In this document: piece after piece, positions 37,882 to 45,739 of the stretch
How positions within the stretch are numbered: position 1 is the stretch's first letter
How the letters are laid out: each line of letters begins with the position of its first letter
NCBI RefSeq assembly: GCF_900102215.1
Contig: NZ_FNBG01000003.1
Coordinates: 62,001-126,000 of the forward strand
Origin: Fontibacillus panacisegetis
Lineage (GTDB): Bacteria; Bacillota; Bacilli; Paenibacillales; Paenibacillaceae
Direction: 5' to 3'
Length of the DNA: 64,000 nt
Made by a program: the position numbers and the translations under genes
The notes under the pieces: model-generated
Database searches by the model: none
Seen by the model: only the letters and a program-made list of their open reading frames with translations
Told to the model about the DNA's origin: nothing

Positions 37882-38955
37882 TTATTTAAAATCGGCTTTT
37901 TGCTCTTCCAAATGCTTAGGCGTAGTTTCGAACATACTGTCGATCAAGCCTGAAACAGTCATTTTTTCAGTTTGCTCTGCTTTTTTGATTTGTTCGTTAA
38001 CTTTTGCTTTTGCTTCTTCTTTTACACGAGCTGTATCTTCATCAGTCCAGAGGCCTTTCTTCTCCAGATATTTAGCTAGACGAGCAATTGGATCTTTTTC
38101 GTTCCACTCGCCTTCTTCTTCTTTTGTACGATATTTACTTGTATCATCAGACAAGGAATGCGGACGGAAACGATAAGTAACTGCTTCAATCAAAGTAGCG
38201 CCTTCACCGTTACGAGCACGTTCAGCAGCCTCTTGAACAGCACTGATTACAGCAAATACGTCCATACCATCAATTTTCACACCGCGAATACCAGCAGCAA
38301 CTGCTTTGTGAGCAATGGAAAGAGCCGCAGTTTGTTTTGCGAATGGAGTAGTAATCGCATAGCCATTATTTTGCACGAAGAAAATAACCGGCAGGTTGAA
38401 CGCTCCGGCAAAGTTCATCGCTTCGTAGAAATCACCTTCAGATGAACCGCCGTCTCCAGTATAAGTAATGGCCACTTGTTTTTGTTTCTTCAATTTATAG
38501 CCCATCGCAATACCCATGGCATGAAGAACTTGTGCGCCGATAATGATTTGAGGCATAAGTACGTTAACACCTTCTGGAATTTGACCACCATGTTGATGAC
38601 CACGGGAATACAAGAAGGCTTGGTACAGCGGAAGACCATGCCATACAAGTTGCGGCATATCACGGTAACCTGGGCAAACGAAATCATTTTTATCAAGAGC
38701 GAATTCACTACCTACCATAGTAGCTTCTTGTCCGGATACCGGAGCGTAGAAACCAAGACGGCCTTGACGACCCAAGTTAATAGCGCGCTCGTCCCAAGTA
38801 CGGGTAAATACCATACGGTACATAAGTTCTTTCAATTGATCATCAGATAAGTTTGGAACTTTGTCTTTGTTAACAATTTCACCGTCTGGCGAAAGTACGG
38901 TTAAAGCCTCGACTTCTTCCGTATATACTTCATAAGGAATCTTGCTCTTGCTCAT
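37882..38955 (-). CDS. pdhA: Pyruvate dehydrogenase E1 alpha subunit
   Basis: About 357 residues. The thiamine-diphosphate motif 'TYTGDGGSSEGDFYEAMNFAG' ends in 'FFVQNNGYAI', and the phosphorylation-loop region reads 'RFRPHSLSDDTSKYRT'. I chose ATG 38955 with GAGGTG upstream. The GTG at 38964 is inside that ribosome site. First gene of pdhABCD, about 55 bases from a strong sigma-A promoter. Confidence 0.96.
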   Translation of the reverse strand: MSKSKIPYEVYTEEVEALTVLSPDGEIVNKDKVPNLSDDQLKELMYRMVFTRTWDERAINLGRQGRLGFYAPVSGQEATMVGSEFALDKNDFVCPGYRDMPQLVWHGLPLYQAFLYSRGHQHGGQIPEGVNVLMPQIIIGAQVLHAMGIAMGYKLKKQKQVAITYTGDGGSSEGDFYEAMNFAGAFNLPVIFFVQNNGYAITTPFAKQTAALSIAHKAVAAGIRGVKIDGMDVFAVISAVQEAAERARNGEGATLIEAVTYRFRPHSLSDDTSKYRTKEEEGEWNEKDPIARLAKYLEKKGLWTDEDTARVKEEAKAKVNEQIKKAEQTEKMTVSGLIDSMFETTPKHLEEQKADFK

Positions 38956-39014
38956 TATCTTCACCTCGACAAAATATTTGATGTTTGATTATCATGTTCC
39001 TCTGTTATAGAATT

Positions 39015-39044
39015 ATTATACATCTGTTTCACCGCTTAAGTCAA
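39015..39044 (-). promoter_or_regulatory. Sigma-A-type promoter of pdhABCD
   Basis: On the minus strand TTGACT (39044-39039), 18-base spacer, TATAAT (39020-39015). Confidence 0.8.
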
Positions 39045-39219
39045 AGAAATTGGGCACGAACGACTATATTTTTTATTTTTGTTTGTATAACAGGTGTATA
39101 AAACTTATATAACACAGCCCTATTTTATGACAATGTATGCGATTACTATTACCAAGGATATCTTAACTGAATGGGCGTCCAAAAGCAAAATGACAAAGCC
39201 ACGAAGGAGCGTTAGTACT

Positions 39220-39948
39220 ATGACAGATTCAAGATATTTAAAAAGAACCATTATAAAAGACGAAATCGATAGCCTGCTTTTAGGCGAAAAACGCAGCTTA
39301 CGGATCTACCTGCCACCAGGGTATAATGAGATACTGAGCTACCCCGTCGTTTACTGCCAGGATGGCGAAGAGTTTTTTAATTTCGGGCGGATTGCTACTC
39401 ATGCCAACCAGCTTATATTAGATGATGGAATCGATCCGTTTATTATAGTAGGTGTTGAAGTCAATACCTCAGTGCGCACAGAAGAATATGCTCCTTTCGG
39501 CAATCGATTTGAGGCTTATACTTCCTGTTTCACTGAAGAAATTATTCCCTACGTAGAACGTAATTATCCTGTCCGGAGAGAAGCAAGAGAACGTATACTT
39601 GCAGGAGACTCCCTTGGGGGCACTGTATCTTTGCATTTAGCTATGAAAAACCCTGAACTGTTTTCCAAAATCATCAGCTTGTCCGGTGCATACTATGAAC
39701 CCTCTCTGGATATTTTGGCTAAAGAAAATGATCTATCACACCTTTCTCTCTATATGGTCGTGGGACTTCAGGAAGATAATTACACAACAGACACAGGTAC
39801 GTATAATTTTATTGAATTGAATCGCAAGGCCAGAGCATTACTGGAGGAGCGTGGAGCGAAGGTGAAATACTTCGAAAAGGATGGCAAACATTTATGGGGA
39901 TTTTGGCAAAATGAGCTCCCAGATGCGTTAATTTATTTTTTAAGCTAG
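39220..39948 (+). CDS. Alpha/beta-hydrolase esterase, Fes/esterase-D type
   Basis: About 242 residues from ATG 39220 (ribosome site AAGGAG). The in-frame ATG at 39094 adds 42 residues with no family likeness. Landmarks are 'SLRIYLPPGY', 'YPVVYCQDGEEFF', oxyanion part 'FIIVGVEVN', the nucleophile elbow 'LAGDSLGGTVSLHLA' with Ser, and a late His in 'KDGKHLWGFW'. Proteins of this type hydrolyse esters, some from ferric enterobactin-like siderophores. No iron genes lie nearby, so the substrate is open. Confidence 0.87.
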   Translation: MTDSRYLKRTIIKDEIDSLLLGEKRSLRIYLPPGYNEILSYPVVYCQDGEEFFNFGRIATHANQLILDDGIDPFIIVGVEVNTSVRTEEYAPFGNRFEAYTSCFTEEIIPYVERNYPVRREARERILAGDSLGGTVSLHLAMKNPELFSKIISLSGAYYEPSLDILAKENDLSHLSLYMVVGLQEDNYTTDTGTYNFIELNRKARALLEERGAKVKYFEKDGKHLWGFWQNELPDALIYFLS

Positions 39949-39966
39949 GATAAAGTCATATAAATT

Positions 39967-40012
39967 AGAAGAACCGCTGTATGATGATGAATTCATCTAC
40001 AACGGTTCTTCT
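39967..40012 (+). terminator. Terminator of the esterase gene, likely bidirectional
   Basis: 10-bp stem AGAAGAACCG / CGGTTCTTCT with a partly paired interior (ATGAATTCAT core), followed by TTTG on the plus strand. The minus-strand gene at 40051 ends just beyond it. Confidence 0.7.
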
Positions 40013-40050
40013 TTGTGGGTAATTGAGTTATTTAATTGTAAGACAACAAT

Positions 40051-40692
40051 TTATCCACTTTTTGATTCAGTACCAGTACCATATTCCCCGTGATTAAGAG
40101 ATCTTCTTGGAAGCGTCCATCTATAATGAACAGAAAGCATGCGGAAAAATACCACCAAGACGAATAAAAGAAGCAGCCCTATCGTTGATTTGAAGAAACC
40201 AAGACCAATCGCAAGACCTGCTAACATGGCCCAAACAGCGTAGATTTCGTCGCGAAGCACCAAAGGCTTGCGTCCCGCAAGCAGATCGCGGATCATCCCT
40301 CCGCCAATCCCTGTCAGTACCGCAGCTACAAGCACAGCACTAATTGGATGCTTCATCTCGTAGGCATACAATGCCCCTTGAATCGCAAATGCCGATAAGC
40401 CAATGGCATCAAATAGAGCCTCCGTCTTTTTCCAATGCCGAATCCAGGACATGGGCAGAACAAATGCAACCACAATGGAGAGCACAGCGAGCATGATGAG
40501 TTCGCCTTGAGCCCATAGTGTTGTAACAGGAACTCCAATGAGTACGTTACGAATGATCCCTCCACCAAAAGCTGTCACTAGACCAAGAACAAGAACGCCC
40601 AAAATGTCGTACTCCTCTTCCATCGCAACAACTGCACCTGACATGGCGAAAGCGATCGTTCCAATAATACTGAAAATATCAAATATGTGCAT
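40051..40692 (-). CDS. TRIC-type (UPF0126) membrane channel protein
   Basis: 213 residues with about 7 hydrophobic segments and two copies of the family repeat, the first 'AFAMSGAVVAMEEEYDILGVLVLGLVTAFGGGIIRNVLIG' and the second 'AFAIQGALYAYEMKHPISAVLVAAVLTGIGGGMIRDLLAGR'. The paired GGG(I/M)IR(N/D) motifs mark the trimeric intracellular cation channel fold. Bacterial members conduct cations. Their role is not settled. Starts at ATG 40692. Confidence 0.93.
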   Translation of the reverse strand: MHIFDIFSIIGTIAFAMSGAVVAMEEEYDILGVLVLGLVTAFGGGIIRNVLIGVPVTTLWAQGELIMLAVLSIVVAFVLPMSWIRHWKKTEALFDAIGLSAFAIQGALYAYEMKHPISAVLVAAVLTGIGGGMIRDLLAGRKPLVLRDEIYAVWAMLAGLAIGLGFFKSTIGLLLLFVLVVFFRMLSVHYRWTLPRRSLNHGEYGTGTESKSG

Positions 40693-40766
40693 GTCCCCTT
40701 GCTATCCCTGCCCTCTCTTTTATCTCTCCTATATTACAGTGTTCATTGTAGTACTCAGCAGTCGAA

Positions 40767-40795
40767 TTGTGCAAGCATCAAATGTGAATTATACT
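40767..40795 (+). promoter_or_regulatory. Probable promoter of the thiamine pyrophosphokinase gene
   Basis: TTGTGC, 17-base spacer, TATACT. Start codon 70 bases on. Confidence 0.55.
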
Positions 40796-40864
40796 TAATA
40801 GGTATTTATTTCAAATGTGACTTTACTTGTTTCATAGAAAACGACCTCAGAGAGGAAGGTTTAC

Positions 40865-41509
40865 ATGACATCAACGAATAGAGTTCTCATCTTTACAGGT
40901 GGTCAAATCGATCCTGCATTATTAGATGAAATTCGTCAGGAAGACATCATTATTGGAGCAGATCGTGGAGCGTTATTTCTTATTAAGCATGACATTATCC
41001 CTGATATAGCGGTTGGAGATTTTGATTCAGTCACACCAGAAGAAATGGAAGTTATTCGGGCACACAGTAGAGAGCTCATAGCTTGTGATGCCATTAATAA
41101 AGATTTAACCGATACTGAGCTAGCTATCGACTTGGCAATCGACAAACAACCTGGCGAAATTGTCATAATCGGTGCTCTTGGCTCAAGACTGGATCATACC
41201 CTTTCTAATGTACATATGTTGCTGCGAGCCATGCATCATCAGATAACGGCTTCTATTATGGACCACAACAACTATGTAACATTGACAGGCTCAAGCAGCA
41301 TTGTACAAAGTCGCGGGTACACTTATGTCTCGCTTCTGCCATTAACACCAGAAGTAACCGGAATTTATCTGGACGGCTTCATGTATCCGCTTGAGGACGC
41401 CACCTTAAAGATTGGACAATCACTAGGAATCAGTAATCGTTTGCTGGATACCGAAGGTACGGTTCGTATTGAAAGTGGATTTCTATTAATCATTCAAAGC
41501 AAAGATTAA
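40865..41509 (+). CDS. thiN: Thiamine pyrophosphokinase
   Basis: 214 residues. Transfers pyrophosphate from ATP to thiamine, giving the cofactor used by the neighbouring pyruvate dehydrogenase. Motifs are 'IIGADRGALFLIKHDIIPDIAVGDFDSVTPEE' (catalytic Asp residues), 'DLTDTELAIDLAI', and 'IGALGSRLDHTLSNVHML'. The C-terminal part is the short B1-binding region. Ribosome site GAGGAAGG. Confidence 0.93.
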   Translation: MTSTNRVLIFTGGQIDPALLDEIRQEDIIIGADRGALFLIKHDIIPDIAVGDFDSVTPEEMEVIRAHSRELIACDAINKDLTDTELAIDLAIDKQPGEIVIIGALGSRLDHTLSNVHMLLRAMHHQITASIMDHNNYVTLTGSSSIVQSRGYTYVSLLPLTPEVTGIYLDGFMYPLEDATLKIGQSLGISNRLLDTEGTVRIESGFLLIIQSKD

Positions 41510-41561
41510 TACCAAGTAACATTTTCGTAACTTTTGAAAGCGATATTATATACTTGTCTAT

Positions 41562-41595
41562 ACAAAAAACCTTGATCCTTCAAGGTTTTTTGTTT
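41562..41595 (+). terminator. Intrinsic terminator of thiN
   Basis: Stem AAAAAACCTTGA / TCAAGGTTTTTT with a 4-base interior and a TTTTTTGTTTG tail. Confidence 0.92.
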
Positions 41596-41779
41596 GTTAC
41601 TATTTCGAATGCTTTCTTATTTCTTAATTTTTTGTAAACTTTAATCATTTTTTAATAATCCCCTTCAAACTCTTGCCCGGCAAGGACTTAAACACCTTTT
41701 ACCATATTTTATGTGGTTAAAAGTCTGTTATACTTCATTTCGAACCGGTCAACAACTACAAGAACTTTGGAGGTACAAC

Positions 41780-42289
41780 ATGAACAAACAAAAATTATTC
41801 CAAAAAGTATTGACGGTAGGTATTATCTCATCTATCGGATTCGGCTCCTTCCTTGCAAGCGGCGCTGAAGCTGCACCGGCCCAAACTGCTGAAAGTGTTT
41901 CGGTATCAAAAGCTACACAAATCGTAAACTTCGGTGAAAAATATATGGGCACACCTTATAAATTTGGTGCATCGACATCGACTACAGCAGTATTCGATTG
42001 TTCATCTTTTATGAAACATATTTTTAAGAAATACGGAGTAACACTCCCAAGAACATCTGTAGCTCAATCTAAAGCGGGTACAGCAGTATCTAAATCGAAC
42101 CTTAAAAAAGGCGATCTGGTATTCTTCTCTAGCGGCAGCCGTTCAACAGGTAGAAACATTACTCACGTAGCGGTATATATGGGCAATGGTAAAATCCTTC
42201 ATACGTACGGTAAACCAGGTGTTACAATTTCCAATCTGAATTCCGGAACATGGAAAAAAACTTACGTAAAAGCACGTCGTGTTCTATAA
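41780..42289 (+). CDS. Secreted NlpC/P60-type peptidoglycan endopeptidase
   Basis: About 169 residues from ATG 41780 (TTGGAGG ribosome site). Signal peptide (residues 1-31, cleavage near 'GAEAAPA'). The NlpC/P60 catalytic Cys is in 'VFDCSSFMKHIFKKYG', His in 'NITHVAVYMGNGKI', and the third residue in 'ILHTYGKPG' is also His. Family members cut between D-Glu and diamino acid in cell-wall stem peptides. No wall-binding domain, so it is a minimal enzyme. Single gene. Confidence 0.93.
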   Translation: MNKQKLFQKVLTVGIISSIGFGSFLASGAEAAPAQTAESVSVSKATQIVNFGEKYMGTPYKFGASTSTTAVFDCSSFMKHIFKKYGVTLPRTSVAQSKAGTAVSKSNLKKGDLVFFSSGSRSTGRNITHVAVYMGNGKILHTYGKPGVTISNLNSGTWKKTYVKARRVL

Positions 42290-42315
42290 TTCATCATTCT
42301 TATCTGCGACATACG

Positions 42316-42357
42316 AGGCTGTCCCATTAAGGTCTTCAGAGATCTTTGGGGCAGCCT
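42316..42357. terminator. Likely bidirectional terminator between NlpC/P60 and the atypical regulator
   Basis: Stem AGGCTG-T-CCC / GGG-G-CAGCCT with additional inner pairing (AAGGTCTT / AGATCTTT). Lies between convergent genes. Confidence 0.6.
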
Positions 42358-42376
42358 TAAGACTATTTTCATAACA

Positions 42377-43054
42377 TTAATTAACCATATACCCTTTTCC
42401 ACGTACAGTATGAATGAGTTTTTTGGCCTGACCCTTGTCTACCTTGGTTCGTAAATGGCGAATATATACATCAACTACATTCGTTCCCGTCGAGAAGTCA
42501 TATCCCCACACTTCTTGCAAAATTTCTTCCCTCTCACAAACAATTCCTGCTCGTTTCATAAGATAACGCAAAAGATCAAACTCTTTGGGAGTTAATTTGA
42601 TAAGCTGATCTCCGCGATACACTTTACGACTCTTCAATTCAAGCTGCAAATCTTCATATTGCAACTCCTTCATGTAACCGTCTGCAAATCTCCAGAAGAG
42701 TCGCATTAAGTTGCGAATTCTTGATTCCAATTCGTCAATCGAAATCTCTTCACTTACTACATCATTTGCCCCAGATGTAAATGCAGCAACGGTTAATTCA
42801 GTATTTGGAAATTGCTTCATAATCAATATGGGAAAAGGTTGATTCATACCGAGTTGAGTCAACACTTCCAGAGCACTCAAATCAAGCAAATGCTCACTCA
42901 TCAGGAGCATTTCAGGGCTTTCATGTGAAATTTCCTCAAAAATTCCTTCACTATCCTGAGTCAGAATAACATGAAAGTCTAAACTCTCCAGTAGATTTTG
43001 CCATCGTTTCCCTGTGTCTTTGTTTCCATATGCCAACACAATTTTCTCTTTCAT
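42377..43054 (-). CDS. OmpR-type regulator with a receiver lacking phosphorylation residues
   Basis: 225 residues. The C-terminal winged helix is normal ('LTPKEFDLLRYLMKRAG', 'VVDVYIRHLRTKVDKG', 'TVRGKGYMVN'). The receiver is degenerate: the N-terminal acidic pair is 'LAYGNKD', the phospho-Asp position reads 'MLLMSEHLLDL' (Ser instead of Asp), and the 'KPF' Lys position is 'SEEIS'. No sensor kinase is adjacent. It lies 130 bases past the Tad-like operon, beyond a terminator, so it is transcribed separately but could control that operon. DNA binding is likely independent of phosphorylation. Confidence 0.85.
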   Translation of the reverse strand: MKEKIVLAYGNKDTGKRWQNLLESLDFHVILTQDSEGIFEEISHESPEMLLMSEHLLDLSALEVLTQLGMNQPFPILIMKQFPNTELTVAAFTSGANDVVSEEISIDELESRIRNLMRLFWRFADGYMKELQYEDLQLELKSRKVYRGDQLIKLTPKEFDLLRYLMKRAGIVCEREEILQEVWGYDFSTGTNVVDVYIRHLRTKVDKGQAKKLIHTVRGKGYMVN

Positions 43055-43100
43055 GCCCTTGAGCGACCACCTTCCAACTCACTTACTACTTAAGATGGTC

Positions 43101-43145
43101 AAAATAAAAACAAACCATTCCGCTAAATAACGAATTGGTCTGTTT
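43101..43145 (-). terminator. Intrinsic terminator of the Tad-like operon
   Basis: On the minus strand AAACAGACCAATTCG / CGGAATGGTTTGTTT (15 bp, two mismatches), 8-nt loop, then TTATTTT. Ends the ten-gene unit. Confidence 0.88.
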
Positions 43146-43184
43146 ATATTAACTTTTATTAATTGCTTGGCAATTTATACAAAT

Positions 43185-44183
43185 TTATTTTCGCAACTCA
43201 AAATACCCGTTAGCTGCTGCGTCAGCTTTAGATGCGAACACTTCATCGACAGGAAATGGAACATCCATATTACTTCTTAACTGATATTTAATTCCGTTCA
43301 CAGGATTTTTCCCTCCGACAATTGATTTTGTTTTTACCAGCCTCCCTCCGCCAAATGCATAATTGTTATAATACTGATCTCCTATGGGTACACCTTGCAA
43401 AAATACAATCATCCCTACATCATCCAAAGTATTATGCCAGTCCTCTTGAGAAATGATTGGCAACGTAAAAACGTAAGACAATCCTTGTTTTATAGCATAT
43501 TCATTATGATAATTAATCACATTAGCTAGATCCTGTTCAATACTGCGAACGATCGTAGAACGTCGCACTTCCTCAAATTTACCCACATCCTCTAGCTGAG
43601 GTAATGATACAGAAATTGCGGAAACTGATGGTGTAGCAATCTCTTCAAACGTTCCCCTTATTTCCTCTCCTGAAAGTGAATTAATGATCGTAACAAAGTG
43701 ATCCAAAGTAAACGACATACTATTTCCAAGAGTGTCCCTATAAAGGAATGGTTTTTTCGGTAGCCAACGATGCCCCCAAAGTATACTTCCACTTCCATCA
43801 TTAGATGTGGTTTCACACAAAGCATACAAATAATAACCATCATAATCGATCACAACAACAGCCGGTATATACCTCATCAATACACTTTTAGCAATAGGAT
43901 CATCCTCAATACCAAGGTTGATAGCGAGAGTATTTAGCATGGCCTCCAGTCCTTGCTCCTTGTCCACACGCATAAACTTATCGGAGTCATAACCCGATTC
44001 GTAATGTTGCATTTCATTAAGGTTAAGAGCTGCTCCACCATCCTGAACTGCTGTTCTAAGAATGGAAGTATACTTGATCTCCAAACTATTCACTTCACGC
44101 AGTTGTCCCGATCGCAAGCAGCCTATCCATAGTAAGGGAGCTATTATTAAAACGAAAATGATGGACCAATCAGTAATCTTCAT
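43185..44183 (-). CDS. Tad-like locus: large membrane-anchored protein of unknown function
   Basis: 332 residues. One N-terminal membrane segment 'WSIIFVLIIAPLLWIGCL' and a long extracytoplasmic domain. The N-terminal amphipathic part 'YTSILRTAVQDGGAALNL' follows the membrane span as in a pseudopilin. The middle 'AVVVIDYDGYYLYALCETT' and the C-terminal half have no motif I recognise. Last gene of the operon, overlapping the previous gene by 14 bases. Position and architecture suggest a minor pseudopilin or tip protein. Confidence 0.7.
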   Translation of the reverse strand: MKITDWSIIFVLIIAPLLWIGCLRSGQLREVNSLEIKYTSILRTAVQDGGAALNLNEMQHYESGYDSDKFMRVDKEQGLEAMLNTLAINLGIEDDPIAKSVLMRYIPAVVVIDYDGYYLYALCETTSNDGSGSILWGHRWLPKKPFLYRDTLGNSMSFTLDHFVTIINSLSGEEIRGTFEEIATPSVSAISVSLPQLEDVGKFEEVRRSTIVRSIEQDLANVINYHNEYAIKQGLSYVFTLPIISQEDWHNTLDDVGMIVFLQGVPIGDQYYNNYAFGGGRLVKTKSIVGGKNPVNGIKYQLRSNMDVPFPVDEVFASKADAAANGYFELRK

Positions 44184-44736
44184 TCAGTACCATCCCCCCA
44201 TACGTCAATTCTTCATGATCATCGCTATCAAGATTCCCGAACAGAAATAAAGACAATATTGTCAATGGAGTTCTGGATCGCTTGTTCAAAGAAATGCTTA
44301 CAAAATCACCTGTCTCAAATTTGTATTTACGTGATGAGTGATCAGAATCAAGACCTGTACCTGCTATTGAACCATCGGGATACAGCACCTTTAGTACATC
44401 TGAGGTAAAATAGGAATCATATACGACAGTGAAGTCACCCTTAAATGTTGCTTCATTTGCCGGATCATCATATTCGGGATGATATTTTTTACGTTGATGC
44501 TCTAGTTGAATATCATACATTATTCCTGATACAGCGACTTGCTTGGAAAAATCCTCATACATCGCCGGGCTGAGGTAACCTTTGTTTCTAACAGCATCGG
44601 TAAATTGAACGAGTGTATTATAGGCGGCTAAAGAATTAATATCCTCCTGTCTTTGTGCAGTCTGCACGGCCGGATACATGAATAAAAGAATCACTGCGAG
44701 CAAAGCTGCAGTGATTTTGGATAACGCGTTCACCAT
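44170..44736 (-). CDS. Tad-like locus: small membrane-anchored pseudopilin candidate
   Basis: 188 residues. The N-terminal segment 'LSKITAALLAVILLFMYPAV' is a single membrane span, then a helical stretch 'EDINSLAAYNTLVQFTDAVRNKGYL' and an extracytoplasmic domain. The order of N-terminal span, helix and small globular head is that of minor pilins, but no prepilin-peptidase motif (Gly followed by Glu at +5) is seen. Starts 11 bases after the previous gene. Confidence 0.65.
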   Translation of the reverse strand: MVNALSKITAALLAVILLFMYPAVQTAQRQEDINSLAAYNTLVQFTDAVRNKGYLSPAMYEDFSKQVAVSGIMYDIQLEHQRKKYHPEYDDPANEATFKGDFTVVYDSYFTSDVLKVLYPDGSIAGTGLDSDHSSRKYKFETGDFVSISLNKRSRTPLTILSLFLFGNLDSDDHEELTYGGMVLNEDY

Positions 44737-44747
44737 GCTCTCTCTCC

Positions 44748-45197
44748 TTAGCTTTTAACGAAAACAATTTTTACTGTATTTCCATTCCTATCCTGCTCAG
44801 TAAACGCACGATAAGACGACTCAAGCTCCAGCAGTATGACACCCTCGTCCAGAATAGACTCAACTGTCTGACTCTGAGAATGTGAACCACCTGGATTAAT
44901 CAAAACATTTCCATCCACAATCACTTCTACGTTATTTTCAAACCAACCTCGTAACCCATACAAAATATGATTACCAGAATACACCACAAAATGATCTGTT
45001 GGATCAGGATCAGTTGCAACATCTTCATTTAAACCTTTAAAGTCCGAGATACTTTGCTTCTGAAGCTGGATATGCGGCAATAATTGCTCCATTACTACAG
45101 TCTGCTCCCGAGAATTCTCTAGTGCAATGAGTACAGAAGATAGACAGAGTAAGGCAGCACACATAAGCCAAGCCATACTTTTTAAAGTATTTATCAT
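44748..45197 (-). CDS. Tad-like locus: small membrane-anchored pseudopilin candidate
   Basis: About 149 residues from ATG 45197, seven bases after the stop of the preceding pilin-like gene and with no ribosome site, so probably reinitiated. N-terminal span 'MAWLMCAALLCLSSVLIAL', then a mostly beta domain with 'GNHILYGLRGWFENNVEVIVDG'. No known family. A start at 45248 would overlap the previous gene by 44 bases. Confidence 0.6.
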   Translation of the reverse strand: MINTLKSMAWLMCAALLCLSSVLIALENSREQTVVMEQLLPHIQLQKQSISDFKGLNEDVATDPDPTDHFVVYSGNHILYGLRGWFENNVEVIVDGNVLINPGGSHSQSQTVESILDEGVILLELESSYRAFTEQDRNGNTVKIVFVKS

Positions 45198-45204
45198 TTT
45201 TTTG

Positions 45205-45696
45205 TTACGGAGTGACGGTCGTTTGGGTGAAAATGAGTCCCCTAACAACGTTCGAGTTGTCTTTGATTACTCTGGCTTTAAATTTACCGCTGGGATTAAC
45301 GTAGTCATTCAGACTCTCGTTCCATGAATTACTAATATCCGCATAACTATTCCCACTAACTGCTCCATATTGCTCTGCAGTTGACAAATTACTGATGTTA
45401 AGTACATTTCCATACCATTGACCAGCATTATTTTTGCCTGTCTTTACCTGTATACCAAACTGTCCACGATCCTTGAATTTACGCAATGCATTTGTTACCT
45501 GCGAGCCGCTCACCGTAGTGTCGTCATATACCGTAAATGAAGCTTGTGACAGCTCGGTTTGGATGTCCGAGAAATTGTTCTGAGCGGTTTTGGTTGCTTC
45601 CTGTGCGGATACAAAAAGAACAACAACTATCGTAATCAGTGCGATCGTCAAGAAGATACCTGCGGCAACCTTTAATGCGGATGAAGCATTATTCAT
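45205..45696 (-). CDS. Tad-like locus: candidate major pilin
   Basis: 163 residues. N-terminal membrane segment 'VAAGIFLTIALITIVVVLFV' is followed by a helical region rich in Gln/Asn/Thr ('ATKTAQNNFSDIQTELSQAS') and a beta domain. The ribosome site GGAGGAATTG is the strongest in the operon's second half. The segment lacks the Gly-Glu prepilin cleavage pattern. Position directly after the inner-membrane platform gene is where Tad loci carry pilin genes. Databases often label such proteins ABC permease, which the single-span architecture does not support. Confidence 0.65.
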   Translation of the reverse strand: MNNASSALKVAAGIFLTIALITIVVVLFVSAQEATKTAQNNFSDIQTELSQASFTVYDDTTVSGSQVTNALRKFKDRGQFGIQVKTGKNNAGQWYGNVLNISNLSTAEQYGAVSGNSYADISNSWNESLNDYVNPSGKFKARVIKDNSNVVRGLIFTQTTVTP

Positions 45697-45739
45697 ATTT
45701 CAATTCCTCCATATCAATTAAATTGTGACTTTCATCAAG

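Noticed and set aside
45205-45696. ABC transporter permease
   Set aside because: Databases label such proteins this way, but there is a single membrane segment and no permease motif. A pilin-like reading fits the context better.
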